Below, piece by piece: positions 8,702-17,724 of a stretch of 38,506 nucleotides of DNA. Every line of letters begins with the position of its first letter. The first letter of the stretch is position 1. The DNA lies in NCBI GenBank assembly GCA_013388525.1, contig JACAFA010000145.1, forward strand, positions 1-38,506, given 5' to 3'. The translations under genes and the position numbers were made by a program. The stretch comes from Ignavibacteriaceae bacterium. GTDB lineage: Bacteria > Bacteroidota > Ignavibacteria > Ignavibacteriales > Ignavibacteriaceae. Under the pieces are notes generated by a model. The model searched no databases, had not been told where the DNA came from, and saw only the letters and a program-made list of their open reading frames with translations.

Positions 8702-11059
8702 TTAAACTTTTGCAACCAATTTATTCTCAGTGTAGTATTTGACTTTTTGAATGAATTCCTGACTATCTATTGGTTTAGGAATATAATCAGTTGCTCCGGC
8801 ATCAAGACATTTTTCTCTATCGCCTTTCATTGCAAAGGCGGTGAGTGCGATGATTGGTGTTTCTTTATACTCTTCAAGTTCTCTTATTTTTCTTGTTGCT
8901 TCAAAACCATTCATTACGGGCATTTGCATGTCCATCAAAATTAAATCATAATGTTGTTCACGAACAGCTTCCAATGCTTCCTGACCGTTTTCAACTACAA
9001 CTATTGAATCAAATTCATTCTTCTTTAATAACCGTGTTACAATTATCTGAGAATGTTTATAATCTTCAACCAATAAAATTTTAACAGTATCTTTTTTCTG
9101 TTTTACTTCCTCTGGTTTTGAAGGTTCTTCGTATCTATTAATCATCGAATTAATAGTATCCTGCAGGTTTTCAATATTCGTGCTGCTCTTATGAAGCAAG
9201 CTTTCAAACAAGCCATCAATTTTTCTTACATCTTCATCGCTGCTTTCTTTACCTGTGTAAATAATAATCGGCAGGTTTTTGAATCTTGGGTTAGATTTTA
9301 TCATTTCGATTAATTCTACTCCGCCAATTTCAGGCATATCAAGATCGATAATTGCCAGATCAAGAGAAAGATTTTGTATGAGATCCATCACTCTGGTTGA
9401 ATTTGATTCAGCAATGGCTTTGAATCCAGCCTGTTCAACTGCTTCTCTTATTAAGTTAAGAGTTGGAACGTCATCGTCAACGATAAGTATTTTTGAATCT
9501 TTTCTTAAACGATAGTGTGTTAAGACTTCAACGAGGTATTTGTAATTAATTGGTTTTACAAAATATTCAACAGCTCCCATCAGAAAAGCTTTTTGTTGTT
9601 CTGCTTCAACCGAACATATAACAACAGGTGTTTTTTTAGAGTTTTTTATTTCACGAATTCTTTGCAGTAGTTCCAAACCATTAATATCCGGTAAAACAAT
9701 ATCCATCAGTATTGCAAGGAACTGTTCTTTCTCAAGAATCTTCAAAGTTTGTTCTGCAGAATTTACTATCGTAGGTTCATAACCCCACTTATTTAAGTAA
9801 TTCCCGAGAAGTTTTGAAGTAGCATAATCATCTTCGATAACGAGGACTTTATTACTGAATTCAGGTTTTGGCAAAGCACTTATTTTTTCTTCGATCTCAC
9901 TTATTTCTTCAACAGGTAAAGTTAAATTATAAGTTGTTCCTTTACCCAGAGTACTGGAAACTTCAATTTCACCATTTAGAAAATCGATGTATCTTTTCAA
10001 CAAAGTGAGTCCTAATCCGGTCGTACTTCCAGCATTGGAAACATATTGATCGACAAGTGAAAATGGAGTAAAGATGTCTTTTAGTTTATCAGAAGGTAGT
10101 CCGACTCCGGTATCCGATATTCTAATTCTGAGTTGATTTTTTTCAGAAGAAAACACAGATAAAGTTACTTTCCCTCGTTCTGTTAATCTAAGTGAGTTTG
10201 TGAGAAGGTTAAGGACTATGTAACGAAGTTTTTGAGGGTTTACCTTAATTGATGCAGGTAAATTCTTATCGATGTTCGAGATTAATTCAATTTTATTTTT
10301 ATCAATTTTCTCCTCAAACATTTTTATTATCTCGTTAAAAAACTGTTGAGGATTAATTTGTGTAACATCCGAACTGCTTCTATCGGTTTCCAGTTTAGCA
10401 AGATCAATTAAATCGTTTATAAGTGCGAGCAGATTATGAGAACTTTCCTTTAAGGTGTTAACATAATCTAACTGAGGTTGTGAAAGATTTTCCTCTGTAA
10501 GAAGCGAAGCAAACCCAAGAATACTGTTATTGGGTGCTCTTAATTCAGAACTGATTGATGTTATAATTTCACTAACTGAATTGCTTAAGCCTCCTTTTTT
10601 GCCCATCCAGAGTCGCATCAAATTTCTGATTGAATTGCCAATGATGATCAGGTTATCTTTATCACCCTGTGTGAACTCGGATTTCTTGGCTAATTTTAGT
10701 AAGACGTGTTCTGAATCGGAAATACTTAAGTGGAGGCAGCCTTCATTAATAACTAAATCACTGATTTGTAATTCACATTCAGGATTGCAATCAAACTTTG
10801 TTTCGGTCGAAATGCTACTAACCATTTTGCATTTTAGACAACCGATTTCCGATTTATGATCGTAGGATTTTTTAGCGGTTGAAGACTTTCCTAAAAATTC
10901 AAATCCCTTATCTTTTATTTTGACAATCAGAGCAGCCTCGAGCTCCAATTCACTTACGAGGTAGTCACATAAATTATCCGGAAATTCCTGCGAAGCAGAA
11001 AGTGCGTAGTCAATCAGATTATTATAATTAGCGATGAAATTGATTTTCGAACTTAACAT
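8702..11059 (-). CDS. Hybrid sensor kinase-like protein, three receivers, phospho-acceptor His replaced by Ser
   Basis: 785 residues, no membrane segment. Residues 1-150 are a sensor-like region with Cys74, 77, 91 and 95 (CLKC ... CNPEC), a possible metal or redox site. The dimerisation helix near 160-225 reads SISSELRAPNNSILGF where active kinases have the H-E-L-R-T-P-L-N H-box; the His position is Ser171 (codon TCT at 10549-10547). The ATP-binding domain looks intact: N-box near 284-288, DTGVGL at 316-321 and GLGL at 348-351. Three receiver domains follow with acceptor Asp453, Asp572 and Asp710 and conserved Lys residues. It may bind ATP and act as scaffold or phosphatase, or receive phosphate from other kinases. 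No output domain is seen. Confidence 0.9.
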   Translation of the reverse strand: MLSSKINFIANYNNLIDYALSASQEFPDNLCDYLVSELELEAALIVKIKDKGFEFLGKSSTAKKSYDHKSEIGCLKCKMVSSISTETKFDCNPECELQISDLVINEGCLHLSISDSEHVLLKLAKKSEFTQGDKDNLIIIGNSIRNLMRLWMGKKGGLSNSVSEIITSISSELRAPNNSILGFASLLTEENLSQPQLDYVNTLKESSHNLLALINDLIDLAKLETDRSSSDVTQINPQQFFNEIIKMFEEKIDKNKIELISNIDKNLPASIKVNPQKLRYIVLNLLTNSLRLTERGKVTLSVFSSEKNQLRIRISDTGVGLPSDKLKDIFTPFSLVDQYVSNAGSTTGLGLTLLKRYIDFLNGEIEVSSTLGKGTTYNLTLPVEEISEIEEKISALPKPEFSNKVLVIEDDYATSKLLGNYLNKWGYEPTIVNSAEQTLKILEKEQFLAILMDIVLPDINGLELLQRIREIKNSKKTPVVICSVEAEQQKAFLMGAVEYFVKPINYKYLVEVLTHYRLRKDSKILIVDDDVPTLNLIREAVEQAGFKAIAESNSTRVMDLIQNLSLDLAIIDLDMPEIGGVELIEMIKSNPRFKNLPIIIYTGKESSDEDVRKIDGLFESLLHKSSTNIENLQDTINSMINRYEEPSKPEEVKQKKDTVKILLVEDYKHSQIIVTRLLKKNEFDSIVVVENGQEALEAVREQHYDLILMDMQMPVMNGFEATRKIRELEEYKETPIIALTAFAMKGDREKCLDAGATDYIPKPIDSQEFIQKVKYYTENKLVAKV

Positions 11060-11280
11060 AATTATTCTTTTCAGGGATAAGTTAAACGCACAACAAGAAT
11101 TTTAGCTAAAATATTGTCCGACTCATGGCAAGATTTATTTGATTGCGTAAAGTATTTATACAAAATTTATGCTAAAACCATTTTTATTTCGTTGATGTAA
11201 ATATATCAAATTAAAAGAAATTAGAGCAAACAGCTATTTCTCAATAGAAAAATTTTCTTTACCAGTAAAAATTTTAACAC

Positions 11281-13275
11281 CTAAAGATTCAGGTCCACCT
11301 GAACCGAAAGAATATTATCCAGATTTCCCTGAATCTGTTTTTCACCGGAACCAAGTGACTTTTCAGCAGGTTTGTAAGTTTCAGAATATTTAGCGGAGAT
11401 AGTTAAAAGATTAAATGCACGATATCTAAGCATTAAATACCATCTTATTCCTTCATTGAAGAGAGGAACATTTGTTAATACGCCGGTTAAATTATTTTCA
11501 TATTCATAAATTGCTGAACTGAATGAATCAGTCCTGAAGAAAATAATTCTGCCGTAAAGATTGAAATTATTAGTTGGTGAATATCTTACATCCTGAAAAA
11601 TTAAATAGCCATTTTCATCAGAACCAGTTTCTGCGATTCGGAATGTGTTATATTCAAATCTTCCTCTGAGCCTGATCTGATTTGATATAGTATAAATCAA
11701 TTCACCACGAAATACCTGTCTTAATCGCTTAACTATACTTTTGGAATTATCAATAAGCTGAGTTAAATCTTTATTCTCATATTTGTAACGGGCTCTTATT
11801 TCAAATTTTCTTACAGGCTTCGAGAGAAAATCAATTAAATATTCATCTCCCTGAGTAGGAGCCGGATTAAAATAAGTTGCATAAGGAAATTTAAACTGAT
11901 CATAATAAAAATTTATCAGACCAATTTGTGTTCTCCATTTGAAACCTGCGTAAATACCAAATTCATTACTTGTTGCACCATTGCGTTCACCAAAAGCATA
12001 TCCATGAAGGCTGTAAAAATTTCTCGGGTAACTTCTGATTGATGTAATGAATGTAAAATTATTGCTTATCAAAAACTGAAATAAATTTATTGAAGCTACC
12101 GATATACCATTGTAAGAAAACTCCCCTCTGAAATTAAATTTGTCAAATAAAATATTGTATGATGCAGCCGAGAATGAAAAATTATCTCCGCTGATATCAT
12201 AAAATCCGGACGGTTGGAATTCGTTGCTGAAATAAGATCTGGAGTAAATTACTCCGAGTTGTAGAAAATTGCTGAAGCGATAATCTAAACGACCGCCAAA
12301 TATTTTTTCACTTGCGGCTTTTCGTTTTCTGATTTCATTGGGCGTTCTGTGAAGTCCGTCATTTGGAGTTGAGGTTATTTTTCCTGTTACGCTGTCAATA
12401 CTTGCATCGAAATAGTTGTTGGAATAAAATCCCGATAAAATAAAATCACTGAGATTAAATGCGGCTGCAGCGCCTCTGAAAAAATTATTTTCCGTTGAAC
12501 TTGTATAAGGTCTCAGTATTCTGTCTGTTCTTCTCACCGGAACTATTGCATCAGCACCTTTTGAATAAGCATAAGGAGTCCAGAAAGTTAATCCCTGCCC
12601 GAACTCAAGGATGTAATCCATAATAACTGCCTGACGAACAAAACTTATATCGTTTAAAGCAATATGATATGTTGAGAATTCATTTACCGAACTTTCACCT
12701 GCATCTTTATCCGCAAGATAACCAGCCTGGAATTGATTGCCGTATTTTATGAGAAGACGATTGTAAATCTTTGGTTTGGTTCCTTCAAATTTTTCACTTA
12801 AAAATCCGGAATTGGTCTGTAATGAATTTATTACTCTGCTTCTAAAAAGGATATTCGACCTTGAAGTAATTGATTTTATATCTTCCTGCGGTTGTTCTGT
12901 TTGTTCGGGTTTTTGCTCGATGTACAGAAATGGAGAGATATTTTTTATTAATTCTTTATCCAGATTTTCAACAAGATTAAGTTCATTTACAGAAAAGAAG
13001 TAACCGTATTTTTTTCTGTGATTTACAATAAGTTCGGCTGTTGAAATATCAATTGAAGGAATTTGAATCAATTGTTCTATTGTTGCTGTATTCAAATTAA
13101 CCGGATTAAGTAATAACTGTTCAAGTTGATCATATAAATCAGATTCATCAATATCACCAACAGGTTCCTGAAGAATATCTTCCAGAATTTCTTCGGTTCT
13201 TAAATACGATGAATCTGTTTGAGAAAATATTTTTTCAGAATGTAGTATGCACAACAGAAAAGAAATCATAAACAA
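11281..13275 (-). CDS. Secreted helix-hairpin-helix protein with outer-membrane beta-barrel-like C-terminus
   Basis: At least 664 residues. After a signal-like hydrophobic stretch, residues about 53-118 contain ComEA-type helix-hairpin-helix repeats (NPVNLNTATIEQLIQIPSID, then VNHRKKYGYFFSVNELNLV). The remaining 500 residues are alternating aromatic/polar strands typical of an outer-membrane barrel, ending in a Leu after a short strand. The ORF from the TTG at 13275 lacks positive charge in its signal peptide; an in-frame CTG at 13296 would add MKQINYIL and give a normal n-region, so the true start may be there, 14 nt past the stop of the PorV-like gene. The family occurs in Bacteroidetes/Ignavibacteria; its function is unknown to me. 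Confidence 0.75.
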   Translation of the reverse strand: MFMISFLLCILHSEKIFSQTDSSYLRTEEILEDILQEPVGDIDESDLYDQLEQLLLNPVNLNTATIEQLIQIPSIDISTAELIVNHRKKYGYFFSVNELNLVENLDKELIKNISPFLYIEQKPEQTEQPQEDIKSITSRSNILFRSRVINSLQTNSGFLSEKFEGTKPKIYNRLLIKYGNQFQAGYLADKDAGESSVNEFSTYHIALNDISFVRQAVIMDYILEFGQGLTFWTPYAYSKGADAIVPVRRTDRILRPYTSSTENNFFRGAAAAFNLSDFILSGFYSNNYFDASIDSVTGKITSTPNDGLHRTPNEIRKRKAASEKIFGGRLDYRFSNFLQLGVIYSRSYFSNEFQPSGFYDISGDNFSFSAASYNILFDKFNFRGEFSYNGISVASINLFQFLISNNFTFITSIRSYPRNFYSLHGYAFGERNGATSNEFGIYAGFKWRTQIGLINFYYDQFKFPYATYFNPAPTQGDEYLIDFLSKPVRKFEIRARYKYENKDLTQLIDNSKSIVKRLRQVFRGELIYTISNQIRLRGRFEYNTFRIAETGSDENGYLIFQDVRYSPTNNFNLYGRIIFFRTDSFSSAIYEYENNLTGVLTNVPLFNEGIRWYLMLRYRAFNLLTISAKYSETYKPAEKSLGSGEKQIQGNLDNILSVQVDLNL

Positions 13276-13310
13276 TATGTAATTAATTTGTTTCAGTCGA
13301 TTAAAAATTT

Positions 13311-14168
13311 CTATCTGTTCGAATTAAGATATCTTCTGATTGCTGAAGATCTGCTTCCTTCTTTACCAAAGCTTAAAATAATTCCTGCCTGATGAGTTAA
13401 GCCAAGATCCTGATGAGTAAAAAAAGCATAGTCAAGACTGAAGAGAGAATAGTTTATCCCAACACCGGCTGTAAATCTTGATGGTTCATTTGAAGTCCCT
13501 GCTCTTAATGAAAGGTATTCGATTATATCATATTCAATTCCAAATTGGATTGAAGGATTAAAGCGGATATCTTTTTCAAGTGAAAAGTTCAGAGAGAAAT
13601 TTTGCATTATGTCGCAACTTAAACCGGTTACGATAACCATCGGTATCTGATCATCAATATCAGCAACTGAGGCTCTGTTCAGATTATTTACAAAAAATCC
13701 CCATCTCAATTCATCGAGAATATAGACCAACCCACCGGCATTAAAGTAAATTGCACTTGTGCTTCCGTAATTCTGAATTGAATATGAGTGATAGTTAATT
13801 GTTAAACCAGCGAATAAAATATTTTCATAATTGTAAGAATAACCGAGTACAACTTTGGACTCACGATAGAGATCAAAACCATAAGTCATTCCCCCGATAC
13901 TTAACGAACCAAAATTAAACGGTTCGTTATACGCAACATACCCGTTTGATAATTCTGATAAACCAAACGGAGCAGGTGAGTAATAAATACCAACTTCTCT
14001 CCAGTTTAATTGTGCAAGTCCCGCAGGATTGTTAAATATTGAAAATACATCACTGGCTAATGCGACATCAGAATTTGCCATTGAGATTTGCCGGGCTCCG
14101 GGACTGTATTGTGGAAATACATCCACGTTCAGTAGAATTAGTAGTAAAAGTGTATAAATAAATCTCAT
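13311..14168 (-). CDS. PorV/PorQ-like outer-membrane protein
   Basis: 285 residues with a signal peptide (about 1-19, ending VFPQ). The mature start SPGARQISMANSDVALASDVFSIFNNPAGLAQL matches the G-A-R ... G-M-x-x-A-x-x-A ... N-P-A-G-L pattern of the PorV/PorQ/UPF0164 family of 14-strand barrels. The rest is a run of amphipathic strands. In the T9SS, PorV shuttles cargo at the cell surface and PorQ forms part of the attachment complex; sequence alone does not say which role this copy has. It lies upstream of and close to the helix-hairpin-helix barrel gene and divergent from porD. Confidence 0.75.
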   Translation of the reverse strand: MRFIYTLLLLILLNVDVFPQYSPGARQISMANSDVALASDVFSIFNNPAGLAQLNWREVGIYYSPAPFGLSELSNGYVAYNEPFNFGSLSIGGMTYGFDLYRESKVVLGYSYNYENILFAGLTINYHSYSIQNYGSTSAIYFNAGGLVYILDELRWGFFVNNLNRASVADIDDQIPMVIVTGLSCDIMQNFSLNFSLEKDIRFNPSIQFGIEYDIIEYLSLRAGTSNEPSRFTAGVGINYSLFSLDYAFFTHQDLGLTHQAGIILSFGKEGSRSSAIRRYLNSNR

Positions 14169-14305
14169 AAAATATACTTTTAAGTTTGTTGAGCGAGTAT
14201 AACTAAATTCCTATATTAAACACGTTGGATAGTAAAAAATATTATTTAATTATTTCAAAAGAAAATATCCAACGCGGGAATACTTTAAAATTTGAAGAGG
14301 ATGTA

Positions 14306-15181
14306 ATGAAATATACGGTATTATTAATTTTATTTTTTTCAGCAAATATTATTTCGCAGGAATTAAATTGCAGAGTAGAAGCTAATTATCAAAACTTACC
14401 TGTGAATAACCGTGAACTTTTAACAGAATTTGCCGGCGTTATTGAAAATTATATGAACACAACAAGATTTACCAATGAAGATTTTGCTCAAAAAATAGAT
14501 TGTTCGTTGAGCATATTTTTTACAGGTGCAAGCAGTGATGTTGATTATTCAGCACAAATAGTAATTGTTAGCCAGCGACCGATATTTAATTCCACTAAAA
14601 ATTCACCGATACTTACTGTTAATGATGGGCAGTGGCAGTTTAAATATCAAAAGGGACAGGCTCTCTATTCAAATCAAACAACATTTGATCCGCTTACCAG
14701 CTTTCTGGATTTTTATGCGAACATAATTATTGGGATGGACGCAGATACATTCGAAGAATTTGGTGGAACAGTTTACTTTAAACGTGCTCTTGATATTGCA
14801 AACACAGCTTCGACAAGTATTACAAACTTTGGCTGGCTGCCAAGCAGTTCGGTTTATAATCGGAATGGTCTTGTAACAGAAATTCTTAATTCAAAATACA
14901 GTTTCTTCAGAAGTTCACTTTTCGATTATCATTACGGTCTTGATTATTATTCAAAAGATAAACAACTCGGACAACAGAAGATGGTTAGTCTGATTGAGGT
15001 TCTCTGGAAAATGTATGAGAAGATAGGCAGTCTGAACAGTGTTTACGTCAGGACGTTCTTTGATGCAAAGCATGGTGAAATAGTTGACTATCTGAAAGAC
15101 TATCCTGATAAAGAAATATTCACCAAATTAAAAAAGATAGACCCGCCACACACATCAAAATATGATGCAGCTATACCTTAG
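14306..15181 (+). CDS. porD: PorD-like protein (DUF4835), T9SS-associated
   Basis: 291 residues from the ATG at 14306. An upstream in-frame TTG at 14225 would lengthen it, but the ATG is chosen because it has a Shine-Dalgarno (GAAGAGG, 14294-14300) and begins a clean signal peptide (MKYTVLLILFFSANIISQ). The mature start ELNCRVEANYQNLPVNNREL, the N-T-T-R-F-T segment and the IDCSLSIFF strand match DUF4835, the PorD family linked to type IX secretion in Bacteroidetes. A C-terminal DLKD-like region ends the protein. It is divergent from the PorV-like gene, which fits a shared secretion role. The family assignment comes from memory of its conserved blocks. Confidence 0.8.
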   Translation: MKYTVLLILFFSANIISQELNCRVEANYQNLPVNNRELLTEFAGVIENYMNTTRFTNEDFAQKIDCSLSIFFTGASSDVDYSAQIVIVSQRPIFNSTKNSPILTVNDGQWQFKYQKGQALYSNQTTFDPLTSFLDFYANIIIGMDADTFEEFGGTVYFKRALDIANTASTSITNFGWLPSSSVYNRNGLVTEILNSKYSFFRSSLFDYHYGLDYYSKDKQLGQQKMVSLIEVLWKMYEKIGSLNSVYVRTFFDAKHGEIVDYLKDYPDKEIFTKLKKIDPPHTSKYDAAIP

Positions 15182-15229
15182 AAAAAATCTAAAGACTGCA
15201 TTCAGCAAATAACTCTTTAAAATAAAAGA

Positions 15230-16351
15230 TTAAACTTCCACTTCCCAGATTCTATAGTGTTTATATCTTTCAGCATTCATCAGCTCCAGTCCGCGGTTCA
15301 TCATATCATTATCTTCTAAAACCCAGCTTGCTTCACCAAGGTAAACGCCAAGACTGGATGCTCTGTTAACTATTTCCCAGTAGAAAACTGTATCCAATCC
15401 TCTCTTTTGATATTCAGGAATAATTCCAAGAGTTAATATTCTCGCCCACTTGATTTTTTTCTTCTGAGTGAAAAGTTTCAGGAAGTTGAATGGTAATAGT
15501 CTTCCATTCATTTCTTTGAAGATTTGATTATAGTCCAGCATAACGAGTGCTGCACCAACCAGTTTGCCATCAATTTCACCGAACAAAACAAGTGAAGGTT
15601 CAGCAAGTGGCTTTAAGTCCTTTGCCATTGCATCAATTTGTTCTTCAGTCATAGGAACAAATCCCCAGTTTGGAGCCCATGCTTTGTTGTAAACGTATTT
15701 AAATCTATCGAGTTCTTTATTAAAGTTCTTCATATCGAGTTGAGAGATTTGCAGTTTGTATCTGTTCCTGACAAGTTCCTGTCCACGTTTTAATTTTTCG
15801 GAAGCTAAAATTTTATCCTTAACAATTTTCCAGGCGTACATATCTTTTGCTTTTTTCATTCCGTAATTTTCACAAAGAGTGATATAGTATTTAGGATTAT
15901 ACGGCATAAGAAGTCTTGGAGAATCATCGAATCCTTCGATTAACATTCCGTAAATATCATTGCTTGATGGATTAGCCGGACCTCTCATAAATTTTAATCC
16001 TTTTTCTTTAATCCATGATTTTGCTGTATCGAATAATGCATTAGCAACCTGCTGGTCGTTAATACATTCAAAAAATCCGAACTGTCCTGAAGAATCATTA
16101 TGGTATTTAAGATGAATGTCATTATTAATAGCTGCAATCCGACCAACAATTTCACCATTTCGGTAAGCAAGAAAATAATCAGCATCAGCAGCTTTGAAGA
16201 AAGGATTTTTTTGTTTATCAAGTAAAGTTTTTTGTTCCATCAGAAGAGGCGGAACCCAGAACTTATCGTCTTTATAAATTTTCCATGGAAATTTTATGAA
16301 CTGATTAAGCTCATTCTTTGTGGAAACTTTTTTAATAGTAATGTTTTGCAT
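15230..16351 (-). CDS. GNAT-fold acyltransferase, candidate bacterial ceramide synthase (bCerS)
   Basis: 373 residues from the ATG at 16351, preferred over the in-frame ATG at 16366 because AAAGGA lies 6 nt before it and the 16366 codon touches a terminator T-run. The fold resembles two GNAT halves: an N-terminal half with YFLAYRNGEIVGRIAAINN and a C-terminal half with LVLFGEIDGKLVGAALVM and ILTLGIIPEYQKRGLDTVFYWEIV, the last being the acyl-CoA/ACP loop. It belongs to a family often labelled only GNAT N-acetyltransferase. In Caulobacter the ceramide synthase bCerS was described as such an acyltransferase. Adjacency to a serine palmitoyltransferase gene makes N-acylation of a sphingoid base the best guess. 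The specific function is inference; the fold call is firmer. Confidence 0.75.
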   Translation of the reverse strand: MQNITIKKVSTKNELNQFIKFPWKIYKDDKFWVPPLLMEQKTLLDKQKNPFFKAADADYFLAYRNGEIVGRIAAINNDIHLKYHNDSSGQFGFFECINDQQVANALFDTAKSWIKEKGLKFMRGPANPSSNDIYGMLIEGFDDSPRLLMPYNPKYYITLCENYGMKKAKDMYAWKIVKDKILASEKLKRGQELVRNRYKLQISQLDMKNFNKELDRFKYVYNKAWAPNWGFVPMTEEQIDAMAKDLKPLAEPSLVLFGEIDGKLVGAALVMLDYNQIFKEMNGRLLPFNFLKLFTQKKKIKWARILTLGIIPEYQKRGLDTVFYWEIVNRASSLGVYLGEASWVLEDNDMMNRGLELMNAERYKHYRIWEVEV

Positions 16352-16366
16352 CAATTTTCCTTTCAT

Positions 16367-16404
16367 AAAAAAAGCATACTCCAGAAGAGTCCGAAGTATG
16401 CTTT
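16367..16404 (-). terminator. Rho-independent terminator after the serine palmitoyltransferase gene
   Basis: On the minus strand AAAGCATACT (16404-16395) pairs perfectly with AGTATGCTTT (16380-16371) over a 14-nt loop, followed by further T residues for a run of seven. It starts 19 nt after the stop of the upstream gene and ends directly at the first possible start of the acyltransferase gene. Confidence 0.8.
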
Positions 16405-16422
16405 AAAGTATGATTTCTGAAT

Positions 16423-17613
16423 TTAAATTAATCCCAAAGCTTTACCTGCTTTTTCAAATAAATGGATTATTTCATCAAGATGTTCTTTTTCGTGAGTAGC
16501 CATATAGCTTGTTCTCATCATTTGTCTTCCTTCAGGTACACCAGGCGGAACAAATACATTTACAAAAACTCCGCTGTCGTATAATATTCTCCACATTTTA
16601 AGAGCCATTTCATCGTTGCCGATAATAACAGGAACGATAGCAGTTCTTCCGTCAATTACATTAAATCCTTTTTCCTTCAAACCTTTTCTCATGTAGTTGG
16701 CATTGCTGATTAATTTCTGAACACGTTCAGGTTCTTTCTCTAAAATATCGAGTGCAGCAAGCGCAGCCGCAACTGAAGCAGGAGTTGGTGATGCGCTGAA
16801 TATCAAAGCAAGAGAGAAGTGTTTAATGTAATTGATGACACGTTCGGGCCCTGCAACAAAACCACCAAGTGAAGCAAATGTTTTGCTGAAAGTTCCCATA
16901 GTAAGATCAATTTCTTTTTCAAGATTGAATTCACTTGCAGTTCCTCTTCCGCCTTTTCCGATTACACCAACAGAATGAGCATCGTCAATCATTATTCTTG
17001 CTTTAAATTTTTTTGCTATTTTGTTCAATCTCGGTAGATCAACAATTTCTCCGCCTGTACTGAACACACCGTCACTGACAATTAATTTAGCAGAATCCGG
17101 AGGTAACTTTGATATTACTTTTTCTAAATCATCCATATCATTGTGTTTGTAACGAACAAAATTTCCCAGAGCACCTTTAGCCATCAAGTTGCCGGCAACT
17201 ATACATGCGTGATTATCTTTATCTGAAATAATATATTCATTTCTGCCTACGAGAGTAGGAATAACTCCTTGTGCAGTTTGATAACCGGTGCTGAAAAGTA
17301 AAACACTTTCTGCATTAAAAAATTTTGCTAATCTTTCTTCAAGCTCAATATGCAGATCGAGTGTACCGGTTAAGTAACGTGAGCCTGAACAGCCGGTGCC
17401 ATATTTTTCAACTGCCTTTACAGCAGCTTCAACTACTTTGGGATGAGCAGTTAATCCAAGATAATTATTAGATCCTGCCATTATAATTTTTCTGCCTTCG
17501 ATTTGAACAACAGGACCTTCGTTTTCTTCAATCGGTCTGAAGTAAGGGTACACACCCATAGCTTTTACTTCATCTGCTCGTGTAAATTCGAAGCATTTAG
17601 TGAATAAATCCAA
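16423..17613 (-). CDS. spt: Serine palmitoyltransferase (PLP-dependent alpha-oxoamine synthase)
   Basis: 396 residues starting at a TTG, with AAGGAG 7 nt upstream. The beginning [20 protein letters not shown] and the YPYFRPIE segment match bacterial serine palmitoyltransferases and separate it from glycine C-acetyltransferase (kbl) and AONS (bioF). Active-site features: [16 protein letters not shown], the stacking His135 (DNHACIVAG), DDAHSVG with Asp210 and His213, and the PLP lysine Lys244 in [12 protein letters not shown]. It condenses serine with an acyl-CoA or acyl-ACP to 3-ketosphinganine in the cytoplasm, the first step of sphingolipid synthesis. Flanked by an acyltransferase and a divergent SDR, consistent with that pathway. 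kbl/bioF remain less likely alternatives. Confidence 0.88.
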   Translation of the reverse strand: MDLFTKCFEFTRADEVKAMGVYPYFRPIEENEGPVVQIEGRKIIMAGSNNYLGLTAHPKVVEAAVKAVEKYGTGCSGSRYLTGTLDLHIELEERLAKFFNAESVLLFSTGYQTAQGVIPTLVGRNEYIISDKDNHACIVAGNLMAKGALGNFVRYKHNDMDDLEKVISKLPPDSAKLIVSDGVFSTGGEIVDLPRLNKIAKKFKARIMIDDAHSVGVIGKGGRGTASEFNLEKEIDLTMGTFSKTFASLGGFVAGPERVINYIKHFSLALIFSASPTPASVAAALAALDILEKEPERVQKLISNANYMRKGLKEKGFNVIDGRTAIVPVIIGNDEMALKMWRILYDSGVFVNVFVPPGVPEGRQMMRTSYMATHEKEHLDEIIHLFEKAGKALGLI

Positions 17614-17724
17614 ATGGAACTCCTTGAATGGTTATGGAAAGCAATCTTAATCTAAAAGTTGTAGATTTTTGTTAATTTTGGAATAAAATCTATTACTAAA
17701 TCGTTTTAAAAGCAAACAAACTTA

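Noticed and set aside
14225..14305. N-terminal extension of porD from a TTG codon
   Set aside because: The extension is hydrophilic and would bury the signal peptide; the ATG at 14306 has a Shine-Dalgarno.
17650..17680. TAATTTTG at 17673-17680 as the promoter of the SDR gene
   Set aside because: The -10 box fits but no TTGA-like box lies 16-18 nt upstream, so it is not called.
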